NCBI GenBank assembly: GCA_001940645.1
Contig: MDVS01000065.1
Location: 1-10,720, forward strand
Reading direction: 5' to 3'
Source: Candidatus Heimdallarchaeota archaeon LC_3
Lineage (GTDB): Archaea; Asgardarchaeota; Heimdallarchaeia; Hodarchaeales; LC-3
DNA length: 10,720 bases
Shown here: positions 1 through 6,818 of the stretch, piece by piece
How positions within the stretch are numbered: position 1 is the stretch's first letter
Layout: every line of letters starts with the position of its first letter
Program-made: the position numbers and the translations under genes
The notes under the pieces: generated by a model
Databases searched by the model: none
What the model was told of the DNA's origin: nothing
The model's input: the letters and a program-made list of their open reading frames with translations, nothing else

Positions 1-240
1 TTTCTTATGAAATATTTAACTTAATTTACGTTTTCTTATATTACAATTCTTCTTAAATTTCAAGAAATGCTAAAAACAAATTCAAATTTTTATTTGCTTT
101 CGATATTAGTTAACAATATTACTTATTAAAAATAACACTTGATTGAAAGTTAAAAACTAATTTTTTTTTATAATTTTTTTCACATTATTAAACAAGAAAT
201 ATTAAATCAGGTTTAAAGAAATGAATAATGTAGCATTTTA
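1..240. other. AT-rich intergenic leader upstream of the metal ATPase
   Basis: No gene is supported here. The stretch is almost entirely A/T with several T-runs, including one around 160-170. The frame of the ATPase is closed by a TAA at 226-228, so that gene cannot extend further into this region. I found none of the CTTAC-N4-GTAAG palindromes that precede the cupredoxin genes. A promoter for the ATPase presumably lies here, but no single TATA element stands out from the AT background. Confidence 0.5.
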
Positions 241-2874
241 ATGGTGGTTAAATTGGTTTTAAATGAAATTTCATTGAACATTTCTTTATTATCTGAAAGT
301 TCTAAAAAAAGAATAGATGAAAAATTTGGTTTAATTAAGTCAATTAAATCGACTAATTGGCAAGAAAATAATACCAGACTTGAAATTCAATATGATTCAG
401 ATATGATCTCTTCTGAAGATATTAGAAGAATGGTCCAAAACGAAAATTGTCTTTGTAAATTAAGTAAAAAAAATCAAAAAGATATTCAAAATTCAAATCC
501 TGATAAAAGAAAATTAAATGAAGATTTTCGAAAATTAAATCAGAATTTGAATATCAATTCTGTTTCTTGTTGTAGTTCAAGAGACAAGTTTATTTCTATG
601 ACAAAAAACGTTCCAGAAGAAAGTTTACATCAAAAAGATCATTTAAAAATAAAAAAAGATGTTTATAAGCTTGATGCTCAATCTAAAAATATGAAAGATG
701 ATATGGTTCATGAAATGAAAGATGATATGGTTCATGAAATGAAAGATGATATGGATCATGAAATGAAAGATGATATGGATCATAAAACAGATTCTCGATG
801 GCAACGGTTTAAAATGAACATGAGCATGACAATGGACATGGATCATGGTTCGGGTGGTATTTCCATGCTGAAAATGATGGAGGATAGCATAAAATTTCGT
901 TTTATTTTTTCTTTATTATTTACTATACCTATCGTTCTTTATTCTGATCTAGGAAGAAATGTTTTAGGAATCAATTTACTAATTCCTTTTAACTTGACAT
1001 TAGCGGTTTTTTTATTTTTCCTAGCTACTCCTGTAGTTATTTACGGTGGATGGATGTTTATTTATGGAGCTTATAACTCCTTAAAAAAAAGAAAACTTGA
1101 TATGAGTGTTCTAATTGCAGTAGGAATTAGTGTTGCGTATATTTTCAGTATTATCATAAATTTACTTGATCCGGAGGTTGAATCATTCTATGAAGCCTCT
1201 GCAATGTTGGTAACATTTGTTTTATTTGGCCATTGGTTGGAAATGCGTGCTAGAAGAGGTACTAGTGATTCAATGAGGGCTTTATTTGAGTTAGTACCAC
1301 CACAAGCTCGAATATTAATAAATGGTGAAGAAAAATTAATAGCAACCGCACAAGTTAAGGTCGATGACATTTTAGTTGTTAAACCTGGGGACAAAATTCC
1401 TGTTGATGGACTTGTGATTGAAGGATCAACCTCTATTGACGAATCACTTGTTACTGGTGAATCAATTCCGGTTGAAAAATCCCTCGATGATCAAGTCATC
1501 GGTGGTTCAATTAATCTATCGGGATCTATTAAAATGAGAACTTCAAAAATCGGTTCTGATACAGCATTAGGACAAATAATGGATCTAGTACAAAAAGCTC
1601 AGTCTTCAAAAGCCCCAGGTCAAAGAATAGCAGATAAATTTGCAGGTTATTTAGTCATTGTTGCAGTTTCAGTAGGGTTAATTACATTTCTGATATGGTA
1701 TTTGATATCGGACAACCTAATTTTTTCCTTAACTTTTGCTATTTCAGCAGTTGTAATCGCTTGTCCTGATGCATTAGGATTGGCAACTCCAACAGCGGTT
1801 GCTGTAGGTACAGGACTTGGAGCGCAACATAATGTTTTAATAAAGGATGCATCCACATTAGAAGAAGTTTCGAATGTTGATGTTATAATGTTTGATAAAA
1901 CTGGGACGTTAACAATCGGAAAACCAATCATAACTGACTTTTTTACGGTTAAGGATTTTGACCGTGAAAAATCTATACAATATATGCAATCACTAGAAGC
2001 AAAATCGAACCATCCCTTAAGTCATGCTGTGATCAATTTTGCTAAAGAGAATAATTTAATAAATGAAATTAATGTTGAATCATTTAAAAACATCTCAGGT
2101 ATGGGAATAGAAGGTATTATAGATGGAGAATCAGTTTTCATTGGAAATTTAAAAGCCATAAATGTAATGGGTTTTGATTTGTCAGATTTACAAGAAAATA
2201 TTACGAAATTACATGCAGATGGAAAAACTTTGCTAATAGTGGCTATAAATAAAAGAGTCGTTTCTGTTGCAGGTGCAGAAGATCAAATCAAAGCAAATTC
2301 AAAATATACAGTTGATTATTTACACCAAATGGGTTTAAAAGTTGGTGTAATTAGTGGAGACAATGAAAAAACTGCAAGAAAAGTTGCTGATACCCTTGGA
2401 ATCGATATAGTGTTTGCAGAAGTCTTACCTTCAGAAAAAGCAGATCATATTAAATCTTTACAAAATCAAGGATATAAAGTTGCTATGGTAGGTGATGGAG
2501 TTAATGACGCCCCTGCTTTGGCTCAAGCAGACATTGGTATTGCGATTGGTGCAGGGACAGATGTTGCTATTGAAACTGCGAAAATAATTTTAATGAAGTC
2601 AGATCCTCTAGATGTGGTTACATCTATCTTTTTAAGTAAATCAACAGTTACAAAAATGAAACAGAACCTCGTTTGGGCCTCAGTTTATAATATCTTGGCA
2701 ATTCCAATAGCGGCAGGAATATTGTTTCCCTTTACGAATATTGCACTTAGTCCAGCATTTGCAGCTTTATTAATGTCGTTATCATCGATTTTTGTAGCAA
2801 CAAATGCAATACTGTTAAAAAAAGTGGAAAGCAAAATTGTGAGATTAAAACAATTAAAACCTGTGGCAATCTAA
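241..2874 (+). CDS. P1B-type heavy-metal (probably copper) translocating ATPase with CPD motif
   Basis: An 877-residue membrane ATPase that should export a soft metal ion using ATP. Visible in order: residues 3-66 look like a degenerate HMA fold without the GMTCxxC metal site; C70xC72 and C110C111 pairs; four tandem 8-residue Met/Asp/His repeats (151-182); a Met-rich stretch (192-202); eight membrane segments; TGES (405-408); C508-P-D510 in the sixth segment; the phosphorylated D552 in DKTGT; HP (591-592); GDGVND (751-756). Y816-N817 and M845/S848-S849/N855 in the last two segments are typical of copper-type P1B pumps. The Met/His-rich N-terminus and the sequence entering the first membrane segment resemble CopB-like pumps, but CopB carries CPH and CopA carries CPC. 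The ion is therefore inferred as copper without certainty. An upstream in-frame stop and the folded N-terminal domain favour ATG 241; no Shine-Dalgarno is evident. Confidence 0.95.
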   Translation: MVVKLVLNEISLNISLLSESSKKRIDEKFGLIKSIKSTNWQENNTRLEIQYDSDMISSEDIRRMVQNENCLCKLSKKNQKDIQNSNPDKRKLNEDFRKLNQNLNINSVSCCSSRDKFISMTKNVPEESLHQKDHLKIKKDVYKLDAQSKNMKDDMVHEMKDDMVHEMKDDMDHEMKDDMDHKTDSRWQRFKMNMSMTMDMDHGSGGISMLKMMEDSIKFRFIFSLLFTIPIVLYSDLGRNVLGINLLIPFNLTLAVFLFFLATPVVIYGGWMFIYGAYNSLKKRKLDMSVLIAVGISVAYIFSIIINLLDPEVESFYEASAMLVTFVLFGHWLEMRARRGTSDSMRALFELVPPQARILINGEEKLIATAQVKVDDILVVKPGDKIPVDGLVIEGSTSIDESLVTGESIPVEKSLDDQVIGGSINLSGSIKMRTSKIGSDTALGQIMDLVQKAQSSKAPGQRIADKFAGYLVIVAVSVGLITFLIWYLISDNLIFSLTFAISAVVIACPDALGLATPTAVAVGTGLGAQHNVLIKDASTLEEVSNVDVIMFDKTGTLTIGKPIITDFFTVKDFDREKSIQYMQSLEAKSNHPLSHAVINFAKENNLINEINVESFKNISGMGIEGIIDGESVFIGNLKAINVMGFDLSDLQENITKLHADGKTLLIVAINKRVVSVAGAEDQIKANSKYTVDYLHQMGLKVGVISGDNEKTARKVADTLGIDIVFAEVLPSEKADHIKSLQNQGYKVAMVGDGVNDAPALAQADIGIAIGAGTDVAIETAKIILMKSDPLDVVTSIFLSKSTVTKMKQNLVWASVYNILAIPIAAGILFPFTNIALSPAFAALLMSLSSIFVATNAILLKKVESKIVRLKQLKPVAI
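691..786 (+). repeat. Four tandem 24-bp repeats coding a Met/Asp/His-rich octapeptide
   Basis: Four in-frame copies (691-714, 715-738, 739-762, 763-786) encode MKDDMVHE, MKDDMVHE, MKDDMDHE and MKDDMDHK. The first two units are identical in DNA. The third differs from them by one base (GTT to GAT), and the fourth also changes its last codon to Lys. Each unit supplies two Met and one His, so the array adds about eight thioether and four imidazole ligands to the cytoplasmic N-terminus of the metal ATPase. The near-identity suggests recent expansion by slippage or unequal crossover. Confidence 0.95.
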
Positions 2875-3071
2875 TTTGCTTTACGATCCAATTTCAATTT
2901 GAAATTGTTAATTTATGATTAAAACCATGAGTTAACCAAAATTAAGATATGAAGAAACAAAAAGAAACAAATCCAGGACAATTTACAATTGCTGAAACAG
3001 ATTTCTTTTGATTAAATGATAAGAACTATTGATTTATGCATTAATTACTGACTCATTATGGTGAAAAAACA
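2875..3071. other. Intergenic region between ATPase and zinc-ribbon gene
   Basis: The only open frame of note is a 20-codon ORF at 2949-3011 (starts MKKQKETNPG, ends TGA). It has no clear ribosome binding site and no recognisable domain, so it may be chance or a gene remnant. No operator palindrome is present. A GGTG at 3060-3063 is the only weak ribosome-binding candidate for the gene at 3072. Confidence 0.4.
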
Positions 3072-3278
3072 ATGATGATGATAATATTATTTGGAATAAC
3101 TATTACTATAATTGTAGGATCTTATTTTACAATTAATAATCAAAGTGCTGTTCATTTGCAAGGTAGATCAAAAGCCTTAAACAGCCAATTTTGTACATTT
3201 TGTGGTGATTTATTAGAAAATGATTCCAAATTTTGTTCTAATTGTGGCCCGAAATGCAAAAACGATATGATAAATTAA
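3072..3278 (+). CDS. Small membrane-anchored zinc-ribbon protein
   Basis: A 68-residue protein with one hydrophobic N-terminal segment (about residues 3-21), a short linker, and a C-terminal zinc ribbon with ligands C41-x2-C44, x10, C55-x2-C58. It probably sits in the membrane with a one-zinc knuckle pair on a short stalk. Function unknown; such ribbons commonly serve as structural or interaction modules. Three consecutive ATG codons open the frame (3072, 3075, 3078) and the exact one is undecided. It is followed after 44 bp by a small membrane protein. The same pairing, zinc ribbon then this membrane-protein type, recurs at 9709-10188, where the ribbon has the same cysteine spacing. Confidence 0.7.
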   Translation: MMMIILFGITITIIVGSYFTINNQSAVHLQGRSKALNSQFCTFCGDLLENDSKFCSNCGPKCKNDMIN

Positions 3279-3306
3279 ATCTTTAGTATTTTAAAAAGAA
3301 AAATTT

Positions 3307-3313
3307 AAAGGAG
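3307..3313 (+). promoter_or_regulatory. Ribosome binding site AAAGGAG for the membrane protein at 3323
   Basis: AAAGGAG lies nine bases before ATG 3323 and fixes that start. It is one of the strongest Shine-Dalgarno motifs in the window. Confidence 0.75.
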
Positions 3314-3322
3314 AATGATTTT

Positions 3323-3742
3323 ATGGAAGTTAATAACCAAAAATGGCTTAAACCGGATTTTTTAACTCTTGCAATTCTAATTGACATAATTTCTGGTGGA
3401 TTAGGATTTTTTATTGGAATATATATGATTCCATTTTTACCTCAAATATTAGACGGGACCTATTTTATTGGTCACATGGGAATAGGAAACGATTTGATGA
3501 GTTTAATGATGACTTCAATGGTAGTAGGTTGGTTGTTAGTAGGTATCCCAATGATTATTTCAGGAATTGCGTTATATCAAGGATATTGCTGGGGAAAATT
3601 ATTGCATATTATATCATGGATACCTACACTCGTAATATTTCCAATAGGCACGATTATTGGAGTTTTTTCAATCTGGTTGGTCTTAACACAAGATGTAACT
3701 CTGTATTTGGAAGGAATAAAAAAAAACCGATTAATTAAATAA
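3323..3742 (+). CDS. Small multi-pass membrane protein of unknown function
   Basis: A 139-residue protein with three to four hydrophobic segments (about 14-40, 58-82 and 90-118, the last possibly two short helices) and a lysine-rich C-terminus. The C-terminal half, with a Gly-Lys-Leu-Leu entry, a conserved Pro-Ile-Gly-Thr turn and a Trp-Leu-Val-Leu exit, resembles the generic pattern of small uncharacterised membrane proteins seen in bacteria and archaea. I cannot assign a function. Codons 90-132 are repeated at about 90% DNA identity in the degraded copy at 10041-10188. It sits directly behind the zinc-ribbon gene and may be co-transcribed with it. Confidence 0.8.
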   Translation: MEVNNQKWLKPDFLTLAILIDIISGGLGFFIGIYMIPFLPQILDGTYFIGHMGIGNDLMSLMMTSMVVGWLLVGIPMIISGIALYQGYCWGKLLHIISWIPTLVIFPIGTIIGVFSIWLVLTQDVTLYLEGIKKNRLIK

Positions 3743-3973
3743 AGATTTTAAACAAAGAAATGGATAATGAAGGTAAAAAAATTCTTCTTTTAAACCAAAA
3801 TTTCAGAGTAAGGTGAGGAAGAGGAATCATATACAATAATTAATGATATTTGAATCAGACATGATAGAATAATTTTGATCTTTTTTGAATAAGTTTTCTT
3901 TACTATTCTGAAATTGAAATTCTAATATCGCTGTAAAAACTGAATTATAACAAAATGTTTAGAAAAATAAAGC
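3743..3973. other. Intergenic region downstream of the membrane protein
   Basis: No supported gene. A possible 18-codon ORF begins at the ATG near 3760 but has no ribosome binding site and no recognisable content. T-rich stretches around 3880-3905 could end transcription of the upstream plus-strand genes. Confidence 0.4.
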
Positions 3974-3993
3974 AATTTCTTTATTTAGAAATT
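3974..3993 (-). terminator. Possible terminator hairpin of the minus-strand cupredoxin
   Basis: A perfect 7-bp inverted repeat (AATTTCT / AGAAATT, 6-base loop) begins four bases beyond the stop codon of the minus-strand cupredoxin. On that strand it is followed by a T-rich tract. Archaea terminate mainly at T-tracts, so the hairpin itself may be incidental. Confidence 0.3.
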
Positions 3994-3997
3994 ATTA

Positions 3998-4585
3998 TCA
4001 TTTCTTTCTAAAATTCCCGAATCTATCTGTTATAAATCCAGCAATGAATAAGAAAAATAATGAAAAAATGATCCCAAGGTCAAAACCAGGTAGTGCTGTT
4101 TCAGGAGAACCGTTTCCAACAATAAGTTTACCTATCATGCCAGCTTCTTTGTGTCCAGTTACACTACAGTAATATTCTATGGATATATCTTCATCTGGCA
4201 TTTGAATGTTTACAATATGTTGGTTAGTTCCATTTAATCCTGCTGTGGAATTTTCCAGAACCAGGTGAATACCATCGAAATCGATATTAGAAACTGGATC
4301 GATCACAAAATCGTGGAGAGTGTCGTAAGGATTCACAAAATGAATCATAACACACGCACCCTTGCTCACTTTGAGTTCATTAGCTCCAAAACTTAATTCT
4401 CCATTAGTTAAATGTACACTGGGAATAACTCTATGTTCTGTGGAATTATCACACTGACTTTCCGTAATATCATGGTGATCATGGTCATCATCATGATCGT
4501 CAGCATTACCAGTAATTGTAGGAGTAATCAGTAAAAAAATTGACATTATCAAAATTCCAATTATAAAAATAGTTTTTATTTTCAT
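3998..4585 (-). CDS. Secreted membrane-anchored cupredoxin (type 1 copper protein)
   Basis: A blue-copper-fold protein outside the cell membrane, likely for copper binding or electron transfer. Numbering from ATG 4591: signal segment 5-29; Asp/His-rich linker (31-41); cupredoxin domain with ligands H93, C142, H147 and M152, giving the C-x4-H-x4-M loop of azurin type; C47 and C80 could form a disulfide. The C-terminus has a P-G-F motif (168-170), a hydrophobic helix and a basic tail, like PGF-CTERM sorting signals. The start is chosen at ATG 4585 because GAGGT (4592-4596) stands six bases before it, the spacing seen for two other genes here. ATG 4591, two codons upstream, would abut that motif. 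Two operator-like palindromes lie upstream. It is a paralogue of the gene at 6890. The physiological partner is unknown. Confidence 0.9.
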   Translation of the reverse strand: MKIKTIFIIGILIMSIFLLITPTITGNADDHDDDHDHHDITESQCDNSTEHRVIPSVHLTNGELSFGANELKVSKGACVMIHFVNPYDTLHDFVIDPVSNIDFDGIHLVLENSTAGLNGTNQHIVNIQMPDEDISIEYYCSVTGHKEAGMIGKLIVGNGSPETALPGFDLGIIFSLFFLFIAGFITDRFGNFRKK

Positions 4586-4591
4586 TTTCAT

Positions 4592-4596
4592 ACCTC
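4592..4596 (-). promoter_or_regulatory. Ribosome binding site GAGGT deciding the cupredoxin start
   Basis: On the minus strand GAGGT directly abuts ATG 4591 but lies six bases before the in-frame ATG at 4585. Six-base spacing of an AGGT core is also found before 6539 (minus) and 9709 (plus), so 4585 is preferred. Confidence 0.6.
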
Positions 4597-4648
4597 TTTT
4601 TCAATATTCTTCTATCTAGTTTGCAAATTTTTCTTTTTAATAATTTTT

Positions 4649-4662
4649 CTTACGATTGTAAG
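4649..4662. promoter_or_regulatory. Operator-like palindrome A, CTTAC-N4-GTAAG
   Basis: Perfect 5-bp arms around GATT. It lies about 64 bp upstream of the minus-strand cupredoxin start, 21 bp centre to centre from palindrome B. The same motif stands before the second cupredoxin and before the BlaI-like repressor, which is the natural candidate to bind it. The core overlaps the TACA-N2-TGTA consensus known for BlaI/MecI/CopY operators; here the TGTA half is exact. Confidence 0.75.
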
Positions 4663-4669
4663 ACCTTCT

Positions 4670-4683
4670 CTTACAAATGTAGT
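4670..4683. promoter_or_regulatory. Operator-like palindrome B, with exact TACA-N2-TGTA core
   Basis: CTTAC AAAT GTAGT; the inner ten bases (4672-4681) match the BlaI/CopY consensus TACA-N2-TGTA exactly. It sits between the minus-strand cupredoxin gene and the plus-strand small ORF at 4717, so it could influence both. AT-rich sequence at about 4685-4715 could hold the minus-strand TATA element. Confidence 0.75.
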
Positions 4684-4716
4684 AATATCTCACTTTAATT
4701 CAATAATAATAAAAAT

Positions 4717-4911
4717 ATGAGTATTCAACATAGAATTATGGAAAATTATGTTGAATTTTGTCTTAGAATATTAGAACGTGAACAAACTCAATTTTATATA
4801 GAGAATTATTTAATAAAAAAGTATAATAAAACTGAAAAAAGAGTTCAAGAATTATTTGATGTAAGAACCAAGAGTTATGAAAAATGTATTAACATATTAA
4901 ACAAAAGGTGA
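4717..4911 (+). CDS. Small hypothetical protein divergent from the cupredoxin
   Basis: A 64-residue, highly charged, probably all-helical ORF (alternating hydrophobic with Lys/Glu/Arg residues, two Cys at 15 and 57). I do not recognise a family. It has no Shine-Dalgarno motif; if real it may be translated from a leaderless or short-leader transcript. Its start is 33 bp from operator-like palindrome B, so it would share a regulatory region with the divergent cupredoxin. Its composition is plausible for a protein, but in DNA this AT-rich a frame of this length is only modest evidence. Confidence 0.4.
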   Translation: MSIQHRIMENYVEFCLRILEREQTQFYIENYLIKKYNKTEKRVQELFDVRTKSYEKCINILNKR

Positions 4912-5215
4912 AAATACATATAATAATTGATTTGAAAAATAATGGTAGAAATTGTAGAAACAAGTTAATTTAAAAGCTTAATATAAGGGAATCCAATTAA
5001 CGTAATAAATTTCTTAACTCAAAACTTTAATAGCTTGATTTTTGGAATAAGACTTGATAAGATAATTTTAATCTTTTTTCTAGTAAACAAAAATATTTGT
5101 TGAATGCATTTATAATTCAAAAAGAAAGAATAAGTATAAAGAATTTATAAATCTTAATTGAATTGGAAATTAAAAAGAAAATCTTATTTAAAGAAATTAT
5201 TTATATCTAAAGAAT
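4912..5215. other. Intergenic region upstream of the M56 protease
   Basis: About 300 bases without a supported gene. The sequence is AT-rich. It holds a small perfect inverted repeat at 5086-5101 (AACAAA AATA TTTGTT), probably chance in such sequence. No CTTAC-N4-GTAAG palindrome was found, so unlike the repressor and cupredoxins the protease shows no sign of control by that motif. Confidence 0.5.
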
Positions 5216-5223
5216 AAAAGGAG
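5216..5223 (+). promoter_or_regulatory. Ribosome binding site AAAAGGAG for the M56 protease
   Basis: AAAAGGAG lies eleven bases before ATG 5235. A nearer ATG at 5230 has better spacing but runs into TGA after four codons, so 5235 (or the third codon, ATG 5241) is the start. Confidence 0.65.
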
Positions 5224-5234
5224 AATAAAATGAA

Positions 5235-6152
5235 ATGGAAATGATTGGTCTAATTGACTTATTATTTATCATCATTCCTTTTTTTCTAGTAAATTTGGTT
5301 TTGATCTTATTTTCAACTTCTCATTTTCCGTTAAAATCAAAAATTCCACTAATTATTGTATCTTATTCACTTTTAATCACTAGTTTAATATTTTCTGTTG
5401 TTTTAATTTTTCATTTACATTTTGGAGAATCCTTCTTAATTCATATTCATGAATTGCATTCGCCTACAATTTTCAACTTTTTTATGGTAAGAATTGATAG
5501 TTTAGGGGTATTAATATTGTTATGGAGTATTTCAGTTTCAATATCTGCCTTTATATTATCTCAAATCGCTATTTTGTTATTAAAAAAAACATACGAAAGG
5601 AAATCTATTTCACAAGATGTATTGAATGCTAGAATAAAATCCGAGTTTTCTGAATCCACAAATAAATTAATAACCCAATACAATATTAAATTTTTCTTAA
5701 TTAATAACCAAAATCCAATTCTATTTTCTTTTTCCCACTTTTTTATTAAGCGTAGACATAACAATATCCTTATTTCCAATTCTTTTTTGGAGTTATGTGA
5801 TGTCGATGAATTAGAAGTTGGAATATTACATGAGATAGCTCATATAAAATATAGAGATACTATCTTCAAACCAATCTTAAATGCAATCAGTAAATTAATG
5901 TTTTTTGACTTGGTCTTAAAAAAAACGAAGAAGAAATATGAAGAGAAAGTAGAATTAAGAGCAGACAACTTTGTTATTGAATTGAATAAAAATTACAAAT
6001 TATTAGCTAAACTTCTGATTAAGATAGAAGAAAATAACTCAAATCAAATGAAAAAAGATTTCATTATCAAATTTGACGAAAAATCAAAATCTCCTTCCGA
6101 TTTTTCTAAGTCGTTATTAAAAAATAGAATTCAAAACATATTGAGTTCATAA
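5235..6152 (+). CDS. M56-type (BlaR1/MecR1-like) membrane zinc metalloprotease
   Basis: A 305-residue membrane protease. Three hydrophobic segments (about 4-28, 37-59, 84-116) precede a soluble zinc protease domain with H199-E-x2-H203 and a likely third ligand E240 in an E-x2-AD motif. The NPILFSF stretch and following Ile/Leu-rich segment before the HExxH match the layout of M56 peptidases. In bacteria BlaR1/MecR1 senses a drug outside and triggers loss of the BlaI/MecI repressor inside. Here there is no C-terminal penicillin-binding domain. Lys residues at 34/36 and after 116 put the second loop outside, and that loop carries H60, H62, H70, H72 and H75, a candidate metal-sensing site. It faces a BlaI-like repressor gene with only 12 bp between the stops. 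A generic M48 protease is the main alternative. Confidence 0.85.
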   Translation: MEMIGLIDLLFIIIPFFLVNLVLILFSTSHFPLKSKIPLIIVSYSLLITSLIFSVVLIFHLHFGESFLIHIHELHSPTIFNFFMVRIDSLGVLILLWSISVSISAFILSQIAILLLKKTYERKSISQDVLNARIKSEFSESTNKLITQYNIKFFLINNQNPILFSFSHFFIKRRHNNILISNSFLELCDVDELEVGILHEIAHIKYRDTIFKPILNAISKLMFFDLVLKKTKKKYEEKVELRADNFVIELNKNYKLLAKLLIKIEENNSNQMKKDFIIKFDEKSKSPSDFSKSLLKNRIQNILSS

Positions 6153-6164
6153 TAACAAAATTGG

Positions 6165-6539
6165 TTAATCATCTGCCTGTTTTTTCATCAGATCTTGAAT
6201 GTTCTTATCAGTTAAATTTTGAGTTGTTTCAGATAAATGAGTAAGTCCTGATACCCCAAATGCTTGTAGAAATAACTTTAAAATACTTGTTGTAACTTCC
6301 TTCTCAATATTCTTATAACGATAAAATAACCTATTATTTTTTTCAAAATAATCTACTTTGTGATTTTCTGCCAATCGTTTTAATATTGTAGCTATTGTTT
6401 TATAATTAGGTACACTATAATCAGGATATTGATTTTTAAATTCTATAAATATTTCTTTTATTGAGAGAAATAGTTCTGGATGGGATTCAAACTTCTTTCG
6501 CAAAATTCCAATAATTCTTGCTTGTTGATCTCCAATCAT
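6165..6539 (-). CDS. BlaI/MecI/CopY-family winged-helix transcriptional repressor
   Basis: A 124-residue DNA-binding protein. Residues 5-76 form a winged helix: helices at about 5-16 and 26-37, a recognition helix at about 45-59 containing the Y-K-T-I-x-T-x-L-K-R-L pattern characteristic of BlaI/MecI, and a wing at 61-76. The C-terminal part (78-124) is helical and should dimerise. There is no cysteine at all, so CopY's CxC copper sites are absent and the protein probably does not sense copper by itself. The start is fixed by AAGGT (6546-6550) six bases upstream. One operator-like palindrome lies about 70 bp before the start, suggesting autoregulation. The converging M56 protease is the expected antirepressor. 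Likely targets are the cupredoxin genes on either side. Confidence 0.85.
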   Translation of the reverse strand: MIGDQQARIIGILRKKFESHPELFLSIKEIFIEFKNQYPDYSVPNYKTIATILKRLAENHKVDYFEKNNRLFYRYKNIEKEVTTSILKLFLQAFGVSGLTHLSETTQNLTDKNIQDLMKKQADD

Positions 6540-6606
6540 ATTAGTACCTTAATTTATTGTTGATGAGCTAGAATAATAATTATTTTGAGCATTAATTTAA
6601 TCTATT

Positions 6607-6620
6607 ACTACAACTGTAAG
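6607..6620. promoter_or_regulatory. Operator-like palindrome E upstream of the repressor gene
   Basis: ACTAC AACT GTAAG, with an exact TACA-N2-TGTA core at 6609-6618. It lies 68-81 bp upstream of the repressor start on the minus strand. An AT-rich element around 6635-6655 could be the TATA box, which would place the palindrome near the transcription start. A single copy is seen here, against two before each cupredoxin. Confidence 0.7.
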
Positions 6621-6798
6621 AAGTTTTCTTTTTTATGTATCTTTATTAAATGCCAAATAAGTCAAAGATTATTTGTATCTTTACTTTTAAAGGTTAAATA
6701 TTTGATTATTTTGTTAAATAAGCTATTTAAATGCCTATGTAACAATTTTTGAACATTTTTTTTATGCTCACTTATATTTACAAGTAAATTAAAATAAT
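6621..6798. promoter_or_regulatory. Divergent promoter region between repressor and second cupredoxin
   Basis: No gene is supported between 6540 and 6889. The stretch is flanked by palindrome E on the repressor side and palindromes C and D on the cupredoxin side. A TATA-like CTTATATTTA at 6771-6780 would place the cupredoxin transcription start at about 6800-6805, inside palindrome C, a typical position for a repressing operator in archaea. This is inferred from spacing only. Confidence 0.45.
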
Positions 6799-6812
6799 CT
6801 TACAAAAGTAAG
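6799..6812. promoter_or_regulatory. Operator-like palindrome C, CTTAC-N4-GTAAG
   Basis: Perfect 5-bp arms around AAAA. The first of two copies before the cupredoxin gene at 6890, 20 bp centre to centre from palindrome D, so both lie on the same face of the helix. Confidence 0.8.
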
Positions 6813-6818
6813 AATTGT

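Noticed and set aside
691..786. Short direct repeats as a possible CRISPR array
   Set aside because: Units are contiguous 24-bp in-frame coding repeats with no spacers.
643..846. Minus-strand ORF of 67 codons rich in Met, His, Ile and Phe
   Set aside because: It is the antisense of the Met/His repeat array of the metal ATPase; its repetitiveness is a by-product of the real repeats.
2949..3011. 20-codon ORF starting MKKQKETNPG
   Set aside because: Too short to support, no clear ribosome binding site, no recognisable family; mentioned only as possible remnant in the intergenic entry.
3529..3738. 69-codon ORF inside the small membrane-protein gene
   Set aside because: Out-of-frame shadow; the 3323 frame has a strong ribosome binding site and its protein sequence is conserved in the copy at 10041.
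5086..5101. AACAAA AATA TTTGTT inverted repeat
   Set aside because: Short, almost all A/T, unlike the palindromes near the cupredoxins and more than 130 bp from the protease start; likely chance.
5230..5244. ATG at 5230 as start of the M56 protease
   Set aside because: That frame stops at TGA after four codons; the protease frame begins at 5235.
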